From Streptomyces sp. CNQ-509 (GTDB taxonomy: Bacteria; Actinomycetota; Actinomycetes; Streptomycetales; Streptomycetaceae): 64,000 bases of DNA. The stretch covers positions 3,357,501 to 3,421,500 of the forward strand of contig NZ_CP011492.1 of the NCBI RefSeq assembly GCF_001011035.1, written 5' to 3'. Both the position numbers and the translations under genes were made by a program. How positions within the stretch are numbered: position 1 is the stretch's first letter; each line of letters opens with the position of its first letter. The notes beneath the pieces were generated by a model. It saw only the letters and a program-made list of their open reading frames with translations. It searched no databases and was not told where the DNA came from. Below are positions 7,821 to 16,900 of this stretch, one piece after another.

Positions 7821-9560
7821 ATGACCGCCATGTCCGACAGCCCCACCGCCTTCCCCGCGTCCGGCGCCGCCCCCGGCGACGCCGACCTGACCGCCCTGAT
7901 ACGCGACGCGCTCCCCGGCGCCGCCGACGCGGCGCTCGACGAGCTGTACCGGCGGCACCGCGCCGCGGTGCTGGCGTACGCGCGCAGTTGCACGCGGGAC
8001 CCGCACACCGCGGAGGACCTGACGTCGGAGGCTTTCGCGGGCGCGCTACGGGCCCTGCGCGGCGGCGGCGGTCCCGACGGGCCGTGGCGGCCGTACCTGC
8101 TGACGGCCGTCAGGCGGACCGCGGCCGCGTGGTCCCGTACGGCCCGGCGCACCGAGCTGTCCGCCGACTTCGAGGGCTGGCTGACGCGGGCGCCGACGGT
8201 GGAGAGCAGCGAGGAGGGGACGCTGCGCAGGGAGGACGCGAACCTGGTGCTGCGCGCGTTCCGCAGCCTGCCGGAGCGGTGGCAGACGGCGCTGTGGCAC
8301 TCGGCGGTCGAGGGCGAGTCGCCGGACCGCATCGCGCCGCTGCTGGGCCTGACGGCGAGCGGCGTCACGTCGCTCACGGCGCGGGCGCGGGAGGGGCTGC
8401 GCGAGGCGTATCTGGCGGAGCGCGCGGGGGCCGCCGGGGCGCCGGCGGAGTGCCGGCACTACACCGGGCTGCTGGCCGCGTCGGTACGGCGCGGGGGACG
8501 GCGGCGCCGCGGGCAGCGCGGACTTGAGCACCACCTGGCGGTCTGCCGCCGGTGCCGTCGGACGAGCGCGGAGCTGCGGGAGCTGAACAGCTCGCTGAGC
8601 GCGGCGCTTCCGGCGGGGCTGCTGCTGTGGACGGGGGCGTCGTACGGGGCGGATGGTGCGGGCGGTACGGCCACCCTCGGCGCCACCGCCTCCACCACCG
8701 GCGGCGCCGCCACCGCCACCGCTGCCACCGCCACCGCTGCCACTGCCTCCGCCTCCACCGGGCTCGCCGCGGCCGTCAAGACCGCCGCCGTCGGCGCCGC
8801 CGTCCTCGCCATCGTCGTCACCGGCTCCACCACCTTCCCCGGCGGCGGTGACCCCCCGCCGCCACCGCCCGCCCCCACCCTGACGACCGCCGCCCCCACC
8901 CCCACCGGGGAGCGCAGCAGATCCGAGCCCGGGGAGAACGACGCCGGCCCGCCCACCGCCTCCGCCGACCGCACCGAGGGACCCGACGCCGCCGAGAACC
9001 GCGGCGGAGACGGCGATCCGGCCCGCAAGCCGACCGCCTCCGACGGCCGGCCCCCCGCAGGCGACGACACCGGCCCCCCGCCCGACTGGTCCCCGCCCGC
9101 CGACGACCGCACCGCCCTGCCCGTCGCCGCCACCGGCCGCTGCATGGACATCGGCGCCGCCGCCGGCGACCAGCCGTACGAGGCCGACTGCGACGGCGGC
9201 CGCAGCCAGCAGTGGGAACTCCTCGTCTCCCTGCCCCCCGTCCAGGAGGTACGCATCCGCAACCACGCCACCGGCATGTGCCTCACCCACTCCGGCACCG
9301 ACGCCGACGGCGCCCCGGTCAGCCAGCGGCCGGGCGCCTGCCTGTCCGACGCGTCCACCGCCCACTGGAAGTACTTCCTGGAGGACGACGACAAGGTGGT
9401 CTTCACCCAGCGGGACTCCTCCGGGCAGTTCCTCGGCCTCGACGACTGGCGCGCCGCCGCCGAAGGCCGCCCGCACGCCCCGGACATCGGCACGACCGCG
9501 AACTATGAGGCGACTCCCTCGCTCCGCTTCCGCTACCGGGGCCCCGCCTTCGGCTACTGA
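7821..9560 (+). CDS. ECF sigma factor fused to zinc finger, membrane segment and ricin-type lectin
   Basis: A 579-residue fusion. Residues 20-110 fit sigma region 2 (ELYRRHRAAVLAYARSC, then AEDLTSEAFAGALR). Residues 150-200 fit region 4 (RSLPERWQTALW, then LGLTASGVTSLTARAREGL). A zinc-finger-like segment HHLAVCRRC follows near residue 240, as in ZAS anti-sigma factors. A membrane helix lies near residues 310-335 after an Ala/Thr-rich linker, then a long Pro-rich region, then a beta-trefoil ricin-like domain from about 430 (GRCMDIG, SQQWEL, GMCLTH). Sigma part inside and lectin outside would make a one-piece carbohydrate-sensing sigma factor, as known for some membrane-bound ECF groups. No separate anti-sigma gene is adjacent. 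ATG 7830 is an alternative start. Confidence 0.85.
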   Translation: MTAMSDSPTAFPASGAAPGDADLTALIRDALPGAADAALDELYRRHRAAVLAYARSCTRDPHTAEDLTSEAFAGALRALRGGGGPDGPWRPYLLTAVRRTAAAWSRTARRTELSADFEGWLTRAPTVESSEEGTLRREDANLVLRAFRSLPERWQTALWHSAVEGESPDRIAPLLGLTASGVTSLTARAREGLREAYLAERAGAAGAPAECRHYTGLLAASVRRGGRRRRGQRGLEHHLAVCRRCRRTSAELRELNSSLSAALPAGLLLWTGASYGADGAGGTATLGATASTTGGAATATAATATAATASASTGLAAAVKTAAVGAAVLAIVVTGSTTFPGGGDPPPPPPAPTLTTAAPTPTGERSRSEPGENDAGPPTASADRTEGPDAAENRGGDGDPARKPTASDGRPPAGDDTGPPPDWSPPADDRTALPVAATGRCMDIGAAAGDQPYEADCDGGRSQQWELLVSLPPVQEVRIRNHATGMCLTHSGTDADGAPVSQRPGACLSDASTAHWKYFLEDDDKVVFTQRDSSGQFLGLDDWRAAAEGRPHAPDIGTTANYEATPSLRFRYRGPAFGY

Positions 9561-9671
9561 CCGGCGGCCACGAGGACCCTTGGTAAAGCGCGGGCAAAGT
9601 CGCGGGACGCCCGGGCCCGTACGCACTCCTCCCCTCCAGGAACCCGATCACCGAGTCCGTACGGGAGAGGC

Positions 9672-10553
9672 ATGAGCAGCGTTGCGCGGCGCGACGCCGG
9701 GAGCGCCGACTGGGCCCCGGGATACGAGCGCCGGGAGCGGTGGCGGCGGCGGCCGGTGCTGACGGCGATACAGCGGTACGCGGGCGTGAGTTGCACCGCC
9801 CTCGGCGTCCAGGACCTGCCGCCGCGCGGCGTCGGCCCGCGGGTGGTGGAGCACCACGTCGCGCTGGTCCTGCTCGCGGGCTCCGGCTGGTTCTCCTGGG
9901 GCGGGCGGGAGCGGATCCGCGTCGGGTCGCCGGCGCTGCTCTGGCTGCTGCCCGGCGTCCCGCACTGCTACGGGCCCGGCAAGCCCGGGTGGACGGTGGC
10001 CTTCGCCGGCTTCGGCGGCCCGGCACTCGCCGCCTGCGCCCAGCGCGGCCTCGTCCCCGCCCCGGCCGACGCCGTCGTCCCCCTCGCCACGGGCGCCCCC
10101 GCGCACCGTACGATCCGCAAACTCGCCACCGTCTGCAACGAGTCCGAGCCCGCCTACGACGCCACCTCCGCCGCCGGACTCCACGAACTCCTCGCCGTCC
10201 TGCGCCGCTCCCGCACCGAACCGCCGCCCGGGCCGCCGGGGGTCGTCGAGGAACTCGCCCGCGCCGCCCACCTGCCGGTCTCCGTGGCCGAGCACGCCCG
10301 CCGGCTGGCGCTGCCGCTGCCCGAACTGCGCGAGGAGGTCCAGTACACGACCGGGTGCAGCCCGAAGGACTTCGTCCTCGGCGCCCGGCTGAACACGGCC
10401 AAGGACCTGCTCGCCACCACGGACCTCAAGGTGGCCGCCATCGCCCGCCGCATCGGCTACGCCGACCCCGGGCACTTCACCCGGCTCTTCACCCGCCGCG
10501 TGGGCATGCCGCCGGGCGCCTTCCGCGCCGGGTACCCGCCCGTGCCGCATTGA
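9672..10553 (+). CDS. AraC family transcriptional regulator
   Basis: A 293-residue regulator with an N-terminal cupin-like sensor (residues 50-120, ending PGVPHCYGPG, a typical AraC-binding-domain turn) and two C-terminal helix-turn-helix motifs: PVSVAEHARRLALPLPEL and the strongly conserved KVAAIARRIGYADPGHFTRLF. The length is usual for the family. GGGAGAGG precedes the ATG. It follows the sigma/lectin gene by 111 bases and its stop touches the earliest possible start of the Crp gene. The ligand is probably a sugar by family habit, but nothing here fixes it. Confidence 0.88.
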   Translation: MSSVARRDAGSADWAPGYERRERWRRRPVLTAIQRYAGVSCTALGVQDLPPRGVGPRVVEHHVALVLLAGSGWFSWGGRERIRVGSPALLWLLPGVPHCYGPGKPGWTVAFAGFGGPALAACAQRGLVPAPADAVVPLATGAPAHRTIRKLATVCNESEPAYDATSAAGLHELLAVLRRSRTEPPPGPPGVVEELARAAHLPVSVAEHARRLALPLPELREEVQYTTGCSPKDFVLGARLNTAKDLLATTDLKVAAIARRIGYADPGHFTRLFTRRVGMPPGAFRAGYPPVPH

Positions 10554-10623
10554 CGTGCGCCTGCCCGTTCCCTGGCGTGCTGTCGTTTCGGGGCGGGGAA
10601 TTCATGGGTCCAAGGCGGTCGGC

Positions 10624-11349
10624 TTGAGTCTCATCGAACGGGAACAGCCCCTGCTCGATGGGTTACGGCCGGACGAGCGGGCGGCGCTGCTGGCACTCGG
10701 CGTACCGCGGAGCTACGCGAGCGGCGACGTGCTCCTCCCCGAGCGCGCCCCCACCTCGTACGTCGTCGCCCTCCTCCGCGGCTGGACGGTCGTCTCGGTG
10801 GCGACCGAGCGCGGCCACCGGCCCATCCTCGCGCTGCGCGGCGCGGGCGGGCTGGTCGGCGATCTGGCGGCCGTCGACCGCAGGCCGCGCAGCGCCACGG
10901 TGACGGCGCTGGGGGCCGTGGACACCGCGGTGATTCCCGGCGACCGGTTCCGCGGCGCCAGCCCCGCGGTCAGCGCGCTGGTGCTCAGACAGCTCAGCTC
11001 CAGGCTGCGCAGCTCCGACGGCGAACGGCGGTCGCTGGCCTCGGAGAACGTGCTCCAGCGGCTGGCCGTACGGCTCCTGGAACTGGCCCGGCGCACCGGC
11101 CGCCGGCACCCGGACGGCAGCGTGACCATCGACCTGCCGCTGCCGCAGCACGACCTCGCCGCCTCCGTGGGCTCGACCCGGGAGGCCGTCGCGAAGGCGC
11201 TGCGGCTCCTGCGCGAGCAGGGCATCGTCCGTACCGGGACCCGGGTCGCTGGCTGCTGGAGCAGTCGTACGACCTGGGGGCGATCCTGGCGGCGAAGTAC
11301 CGCTGGATGCGGTGGGCGGTGGGGTGCCTGGTGGCGGGAGGAGCGGTGA
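10624..11349 (+). CDS. Crp/Fnr family regulator with chimeric C-terminus
   Basis: From TTG 10624 (or GTG 10555) this frame encodes a cyclic-nucleotide-binding-type beta barrel (residues about 15-125, SYASGDVLLPERAP, GGLVGDLAAVDRRPRSATV) and a Crp helix-turn-helix (LPQHDLAASVGSTREAVAKAL). After GIVRTGTR, where the wing should end, the last 34 residues become Trp/Arg-rich nonsense. The same bases in another frame encode a coherent membrane tail (see 11247-11372). Leu14 is a rare TTA codon (10663-10665). The DNA-binding part looks complete, so the regulator may still function. Either a deletion fused two genes or the assembly has a one-base error. Confidence 0.7.
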   Translation: MSLIEREQPLLDGLRPDERAALLALGVPRSYASGDVLLPERAPTSYVVALLRGWTVVSVATERGHRPILALRGAGGLVGDLAAVDRRPRSATVTALGAVDTAVIPGDRFRGASPAVSALVLRQLSSRLRSSDGERRSLASENVLQRLAVRLLELARRTGRRHPDGSVTIDLPLPQHDLAASVGSTREAVAKALRLLREQGIVRTGTRVAGCWSSRTTWGRSWRRSTAGCGGRWGAWWREER

Positions 11350-11372
11350 TCGCGGCGACGGCACTGCTCTGA
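11247..11372 (+). pseudogene. Out-of-frame tail resembling a Pycsar effector (DUF5706/PycTM)
   Basis: In the frame ending at TGA 11370-11372 the bases translate as RWLLEQSYDLGAILAAKYRW and then a hydrophobic helix ending ATALL. A helix with the KYRxxR pattern just before a final membrane segment is the C-terminal signature of PycTM-type (DUF5706) effectors. No start codon or upstream PycTM-like sequence precedes it; the frame upstream is only the shadow of the Crp gene. The simplest reading is the remnant of an effector gene joined out of frame to crp by deletion. No nucleotidyl cyclase lies nearby. The family call is from memory of the motif. Confidence 0.45.
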
Positions 11373-11388
11373 GGACACTCCTCACTTA

Positions 11389-11416
11389 TCACAGCGCTGT
11401 TATATTAGCGCTGTGA
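11389..11416. promoter_or_regulatory. MarR autoregulatory operator over a leaderless promoter
   Basis: TCACAGCGCT-N8-AGCGCTGTGA is a perfect 10-bp-arm palindrome whose right arm covers the GTG start of the MarR gene (11413). The spacer holds TATATT (11401-11406), a good -10 hexamer ending six bases before the GTG. This predicts a leaderless transcript starting at or next to the start codon and a repressor site over both promoter and start. Autorepression by the MarR protein is the obvious inference. Confidence 0.75.
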
Positions 11417-11901
11417 CATCTGCGGACCCCACTAAGCTGCCCGACCCCTGGCAGTCCCTGCACACGCTCCTCGCCGGCCTCGACGCCGAGATCGAGCAGG
11501 TCTACGCCGACCGCGGCATCAAGGGCGTACGCCCGCGCTTCGCGTATCCGCTCATCCGGCTCGCCCACACCGGGCCGCTGACCATCCGCGAGCTGGCGGA
11601 GTCGCTGCACCGCTCCCACTCCGCGGTGAGCCAGACCATCGCCGCCATGCGCAAGGAGGACCTGGTCACCTCCGAGCCGGGGCCCGACGCCCGTACCCGG
11701 CGGATCGAGCTGACCGAACGCGGCCGGTCGCTCGTCCCGTTCCTGGAGGCGGAGTGGCGCGCGACGCACGCGGCGGTCGCCGAGCTGAACGACACACTGC
11801 CGTACGCGATGACCGCGGTGGTCGAGGACGTACGGGCGGCGCTGGCGGACCGCTCGATGCGCGAGCGCATCGAGGACCACCTCGCCGAGCCACCCCGATG
11901 A
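11413..11901 (+). CDS. MarR family transcriptional repressor
   Basis: A 162-residue winged-helix regulator. The recognition region is LTIRELAESLHRSHSAVSQTIAAM, followed by the wing DARTRRIELTERGRSL, both standard MarR motifs. GTG 11413 is inferred to be the start of both the message and the protein because no ribosome site exists upstream and a -10 box sits directly before it. The stop overlaps the ATG of the MFS exporter (ATGA), so the pair is co-transcribed and translationally coupled. Such pairs usually control efflux of small aromatic or antibiotic-like compounds that inactivate the repressor. Confidence 0.9.
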   Translation: MTSADPTKLPDPWQSLHTLLAGLDAEIEQVYADRGIKGVRPRFAYPLIRLAHTGPLTIRELAESLHRSHSAVSQTIAAMRKEDLVTSEPGPDARTRRIELTERGRSLVPFLEAEWRATHAAVAELNDTLPYAMTAVVEDVRAALADRSMRERIEDHLAEPPR

Positions 11902-13175
11902 GACGGCGCGTCCGCTTCCTCGACACCCGCCCGCTGCGCAGCAGTCCCCCGTACCGCGCCCTGTGGATCGGCACATCGGCCTCCCAACTCGGCGCCCAGA
12001 TCACCCTCGTGGCCGTGCTCGCCCAGGTCTGGGACCTGACGGGCAGCCCCGTCGGCACCGGCGCCATCGGCCTGGCCACCGGCGTCCCGATGATCCTCTT
12101 CGGCCTCCTCGGCGGCACCCTGGCCGACACCGTGGACCGCCGCACGCTCGTACGGGCCACGACGGCGGGCCAGTTGCTGGCCGCGGGCGCCCTGTGCGCC
12201 CAGGCGCTGGCGGACAACAGGAACGTCGTCCTCCTGCTCGCCCTGGTCGCCCTCAGCACCGTCTTCGCCGCCCTCGGCGCCCCCGCCCGGCGCACCTTCC
12301 CGGTCCGCCTGCTGCCGGCCGACCAGGTCGCGGCGGGCCTGGCGCTGAACAACGTCTCCTTCCAGTTCGCCATGCTCGCGGGACCGGCGGCGGCCGGGCT
12401 GATCATCGCCCGCTGGGGCCTCCCCGCCGCGTACGCCACCCAGGCCGCAGCGATCGCCGTCGCGACGGCCGCGGTCCTCCGCCTGCCCCCGATGCACCCC
12501 GAGGGCGTACGGGAGAAGGGCGGCAGACGCCGGGCGGAACGCGGCGGCTGGCGCATCGTCCTGCGCCGCCACACGCTCTGGGGTTCACTGGCCACCGACC
12601 TGTCGGCCACGCTCCTCGCGATGCCCGTCGCGCTCTTCCCGCTCGTCAACGAGGTCCGCTTCGACGGCGATCCGCAGACCCTCGGCCTCTTCCTCTCCGC
12701 CGTCGCGGTCGGCGGCATCACGGCGGGGCTGCTCTCCGGCACCGTCACCCGCGTCCGCCGCGGCGGCCTGGTCCAGTTGATAGCGGCGGCGGTCTGGGGC
12801 GCGGCCCTCGCCTGCTTCGGCCTGGCAGGACCCCTCTGGCCGGCCCTCGCCTGCCTCGCCGTGGCGGGCGCCGCCGACACGGTCTCGGTCGTCACCCGCA
12901 GCGCCCTGGTCCAGCTCGAAACCCCGGACGCCTACCGCGGCCGGGTCTCGTCGGTGGAACACGTCATCGGCGTGGCGGGACCCGAACTCGGCAACTTCCG
13001 CGGCGGCCTCGTCGCCTCCGCCACCTCGGCGACGGTCTCCCTGGTCACGGGCGGCCTGGCGGCGGTGGCGGCGATAGCGGCGATAGCCGCCGCCAACACC
13101 CCCCTCAGGGCCTACAGAACGCCGGCGCAGGAACCAACGCCACCGGCCCAGAACGCTCCTGCTCCCTGCGGCTAG
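11898..13175 (+). CDS. MFS efflux transporter
   Basis: A 425-residue inner-membrane exporter with about twelve hydrophobic segments and the MFS loop motif GTLADTVDRRTLV between segments 2 and 3. It resembles the EntS/MFS_3 group, whose members export siderophores or macrolide-like drugs. Its ATG overlaps the stop of the marR gene by four bases, so it is the regulated partner of that operon. The 3' end overlaps the convergent M48 peptidase gene by four bases. The substrate is unknown; there is no siderophore gene in the window. Confidence 0.88.
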   Translation: MRRRVRFLDTRPLRSSPPYRALWIGTSASQLGAQITLVAVLAQVWDLTGSPVGTGAIGLATGVPMILFGLLGGTLADTVDRRTLVRATTAGQLLAAGALCAQALADNRNVVLLLALVALSTVFAALGAPARRTFPVRLLPADQVAAGLALNNVSFQFAMLAGPAAAGLIIARWGLPAAYATQAAAIAVATAAVLRLPPMHPEGVREKGGRRRAERGGWRIVLRRHTLWGSLATDLSATLLAMPVALFPLVNEVRFDGDPQTLGLFLSAVAVGGITAGLLSGTVTRVRRGGLVQLIAAAVWGAALACFGLAGPLWPALACLAVAGAADTVSVVTRSALVQLETPDAYRGRVSSVEHVIGVAGPELGNFRGGLVASATSATVSLVTGGLAAVAAIAAIAAANTPLRAYRTPAQEPTPPAQNAPAPCG

Positions 13176-13954
13176 GCGATCTCTCCCACCCAGATACGCC
13201 GCCCCAACTCGTCGAGTTCGGCACGGCGCTCCTGATATTCGGGCAGAGCCGAGGCCAGCAACCGCCAGTAGTCCGCCCCGTGCCCGGGGATCCGGACATG
13301 CGCCAGTTCGTGGGCCACCACGTAGTCCACCAGGTGCATGGGAAGCTGGAAGAGCGGCCATCCCAGGGTCATCCGGCCCGGGCCGCGGTCTCCCTCGCCG
13401 GGTTGGTAAGTTCCCCAGCGCCGGCCGAGATCGTGTACGCGCAGCGCCGGCTCCCGTACCGCCATGCGTGCCGCCCAGGGCTGAAGGCGTCCCAGCGACC
13501 AGGCAAGCCCGGCCCGGCAGTACCACTCGACCAGGCCGGCCCTGCCGAGGTCCGGGTCGACGGCTTGCTGATGGCTCATCACAAGGCGCCCCGCGACAAG
13601 CCGGACCCTGCCGTCCGGCGGCCCATCATCGGTGATCGCCAGGCGATAGAGACGCCCGAGGTAGCGGAAGACCTCACCCTCGATCAAACGTTTTGCGGGG
13701 TTCACCGGGAGGACCCGCTCACGCGCGTCGATCTTGCCGAGCATCCAGCGGCGGTGGTCGCGTACGAAGTCCTCCGCCTCGGCCGCGGGCCGCCCCTCGG
13801 GTACGTGCAGCGTGACGCCCGCATCCGCCTCCACCGTCAGGGCGAACCGCTTGCGGCGGGCGCTGACCCGGACGGACAGCAGCACGCCGTCCACGGTGAT
13901 CCTGGCACCGTCGGCAAGGCCCGGGGGCGTACGGTCGTCGGCGTCGGGAATCAC
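13172..13954 (-). CDS. M48/YgjP-type metallopeptidase of the type I restriction locus
   Basis: A 260-residue cytoplasmic zinc peptidase of the YgjP (DUF45, SprT-like) group. The motif VVAHELAHVRIPGHGADYW gives HExxH plus the downstream His, and RVHDLGRRWGTYQPG is the other family landmark. It starts at GTG 13954, five bases after the hsdR stop, so it is the last gene of the hsdR transcription unit. Genes of this type often accompany type I restriction genes, where their role is not settled. Proteolytic control of HsdR, as ClpXP does in enteric bacteria, is a possible but untested idea. Confidence 0.85.
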   Translation of the reverse strand: MIPDADDRTPPGLADGARITVDGVLLSVRVSARRKRFALTVEADAGVTLHVPEGRPAAEAEDFVRDHRRWMLGKIDARERVLPVNPAKRLIEGEVFRYLGRLYRLAITDDGPPDGRVRLVAGRLVMSHQQAVDPDLGRAGLVEWYCRAGLAWSLGRLQPWAARMAVREPALRVHDLGRRWGTYQPGEGDRGPGRMTLGWPLFQLPMHLVDYVVAHELAHVRIPGHGADYWRLLASALPEYQERRAELDELGRRIWVGEIA

Positions 13955-13959
13955 CCGGC

Positions 13960-16900
13960 CTATTCTCCCCGAAGTCTGCCGAGGAACCGGCTTCGGTTGC
14001 CCGCCGCAAAGGCGGCGAGGTCCTGGGCGATGTTCGCCAGCGGGGCCCAGTCCCCGACCGGCTGCAGCCCGGCCCTGATCAACTGCATCTGAATACCGTT
14101 CGCCAGCTCCGAAAGATCCTGGGACTGCCCCTGGTAGGCGGCCTTGGCCATTATCCTCGCGGCCTCATCGCAGACCGCACCGGCGATCTCTGCGGGGTCC
14201 AGCTCCACCCGTCTGACCCCCGGGCTCTCCTGGAGCAGTTGGTCCAGCCGCCGGTACACCTGCTGCTCCAGCGGGCTGAGCCCGGCGAGCACCGGGTCCT
14301 CTTCCTCCGCAGTCTCCTGCTGGGCCTTCTCGATCAGCTCACCGAGCTGATCGATCTGCTCCTCGAAACGCCCGGGCAGTTCACGCAGGATCTCCTCCAG
14401 CCGCTTCGAGAGCCGGTCATACTTCTCCGGGTCCTCGGTCCTGACCCGCTCCTCCAGATGGAAGCGGAGCGCGTGACCCATCTCGGCCGCGGCCTCACGC
14501 GGCGGCAGCGCGCGCACCCTGTCGTCGAAGGCCGCCGCCGTGAGTGAGACGGGCGGGATGACCTCGTCGATCTCCGGCCCCTCCAGATGATCGGCGATCA
14601 TCGCCCGCACCTTGCGGCCGACCTGGCGCAGACTGAACGTGCCACCCGGACCGTCGCGGAAGCGCCGACGGATGCGCAACTGCAGCAGACCCCAGCGGCG
14701 GGCGTCGGCGACGAAGTCCAGGCCGGCCTCATGCGGCAGCACGCGCTCCCACACGCCGAGGAATTCGGCCAGCACATCGTCGAACCCGGACCTGGCCTCC
14801 TCGTCCTCAAGTGCCTGCGCCGCGGTACCAGCCTTCACCACATCATCAAGGTCTCCGTCCGTGACGCCGTACCCGCGCAAGTAGTCGCGCACCGCCTCCG
14901 CGGCCGGCCCGAGAGCCCCGATCTCCTCGGAAAGGCTCCGCATGGTGTCCTTGACGTCGCCGTCCCGGTACGCGGCGAGCGCGCCGGACAGGTGCTCGAA
15001 GACGCCGTAGTAGTCGACGACGTAGCCGACTTCCTTACCCGCCATCTTCCGGTTGACCCGGGCGACGGCCTGCAGCAGCTCGGCGTCCCGGATCGGCCGG
15101 TCCAGGTAGAGCACCTGCTCCCGCGGGGCGTCAAACCCGGTGAGCAGCATGGACTTCACGATCAGGAAGGCGATGGGGCTCTCCGGGTGCACGGGATCCG
15201 GCGGAGGCGCGGCCCTGCCTTCCGGGGCCCCGGCCGGCTCCTGCGACCACGGATTGTTGCCCACGTCGTCCGCGCCCGCCGGCTCCGGCGGTGCCGGGTG
15301 GAAGGGGGTGGCGGCGACCCATTCCTCGTCCGGCGGCAGGTGCGGGAACGCCTGGTGGAAACGTTTGATGTACGCGTCCTGCCGGTCCTTGTCCGTCCAG
15401 TGCAGCCACCGGCGGTGCTTGCGCTCCTTGCCGGGGGAGATGACCGGCACGAAATCCACGCGCCGCAGCAGCGCGCGGTACTGGTGCGCCTGGTAGAGGT
15501 AGCGCTGCCGCCGGGGGAGGTCCTTCAGCGGCGTGCCGGCGACCGACTCCGGGTCGAAGCCGGCGAGTTCGGCCAGCAGCGCATCGCGTGCCTCGCGGAG
15601 GGCGTGGTGGTACTCGACGGCGGCCTTCCGGCTGACCGCCGCGACCTGGGCCTTGAAGTCCCCGCCTGGCAGCACCCAGGTCACCCAGTGCTCAAGCATG
15701 TCCTCGGCCTTGGCCCGGATCATCGGGCGGGACTCGGCGACATCGCGCTCGGTGGGCCAGCGCCGCAGCAGCGCCTTCTTCTCCTCGTCCGTCCGGTCCC
15801 GGACGAGGTCCTCGAACCGCCGGTCCAGACCGTCCTTGTCGGAGACCTTGCCCTCGCCGGTGCGTCCCTGGTAGCGGATGCGGACGACGACACCGTCGCG
15901 CTCGGCGTCCCCCATCCGGTACTCGTCCAGGAACCTCCCCTCCGGACCGGGGAAGATACGGCGTGTGTCGTCTTCCTGGTCCGTCATGATCGGCGTTCCG
16001 GTGAAACCGATCTTCGCCGCGTTGGGAATGGCCTTGCGCAGCGCCGCGTGGAGGGTGGCGGTGTGCGAGCGGTGGGCCTCGTCGACCAGGACGAGGATCC
16101 GGGGGGACGTATTGCACTCGGGAAAGTCGGGGGCCTTCGGCGCTCGTGCGGCCCGGCGCTCCTTGCGCGCGCGCTCTGCCTCGGCGTACTCCTCCGGCAG
16201 GTCCCGGTCGTCGCCGTCACCCCCGGCCTCGCCCGCGAAGGCCACCCCGGTCCCGTACTTCTGGATCATCGCGAAGACGACGCGCTGTCCGCCGTCGCGC
16301 AGCAGCCCCTCCATCTGCGTACGGGTCTCGGCCGTGACCACGTCCGACTGGCTGAGCTTCAGGGTGCCGGTGAGCTGGGTCTGAAGCTGCGTCCGGTCCG
16401 TGACGACCACGACGGTGAACTCGCTGAGCCGGTGGTGCAGATGGACGCGGCGGACGAGGAACGTCATCGTCAGGCTCTTCCCCGAGCCCTGGGTGTGCCA
16501 GATGATCCCGCCGCGGTCGTCCTCTTCAAGAACCCCGCCGCGGGTCCGCCCGGTGAGCAGTCTGCGCACGGCCTTCTCCGCCGCCCGGTACTGCTGGTGC
16601 CGGGCGGCGGCCTTCACGGTCCGGGTACCGCCGGACTCGGTCTCGACGGGGAGCGGGATGATGTAGTGGCGCACGAAGGTGAGCAGCGCGGCGGGGCGCA
16701 TGACGACCCCGACGAGCTTGTGCCGCTCGTTGATCTTTGCGAGGCCGTCCGGCAGCTCGCGGCGCAGCGTCGCCTCGTCCTCCGGCTCGATGCTGCGCCA
16801 GGGGTGGTAATGGTCGGGGCCCGAGGTGACTGTACCGAGGTACGCGGTCTCTGCCGTGGCGGCGACGAATAACTGTACGGTGCGGAAGAGTTCGGGGATG

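Noticed and set aside
10624..11372. A complete Pycsar defence system
   Set aside because: No nucleotidyl cyclase and only a C-terminal effector-like fragment are present, so at most a remnant can be claimed.
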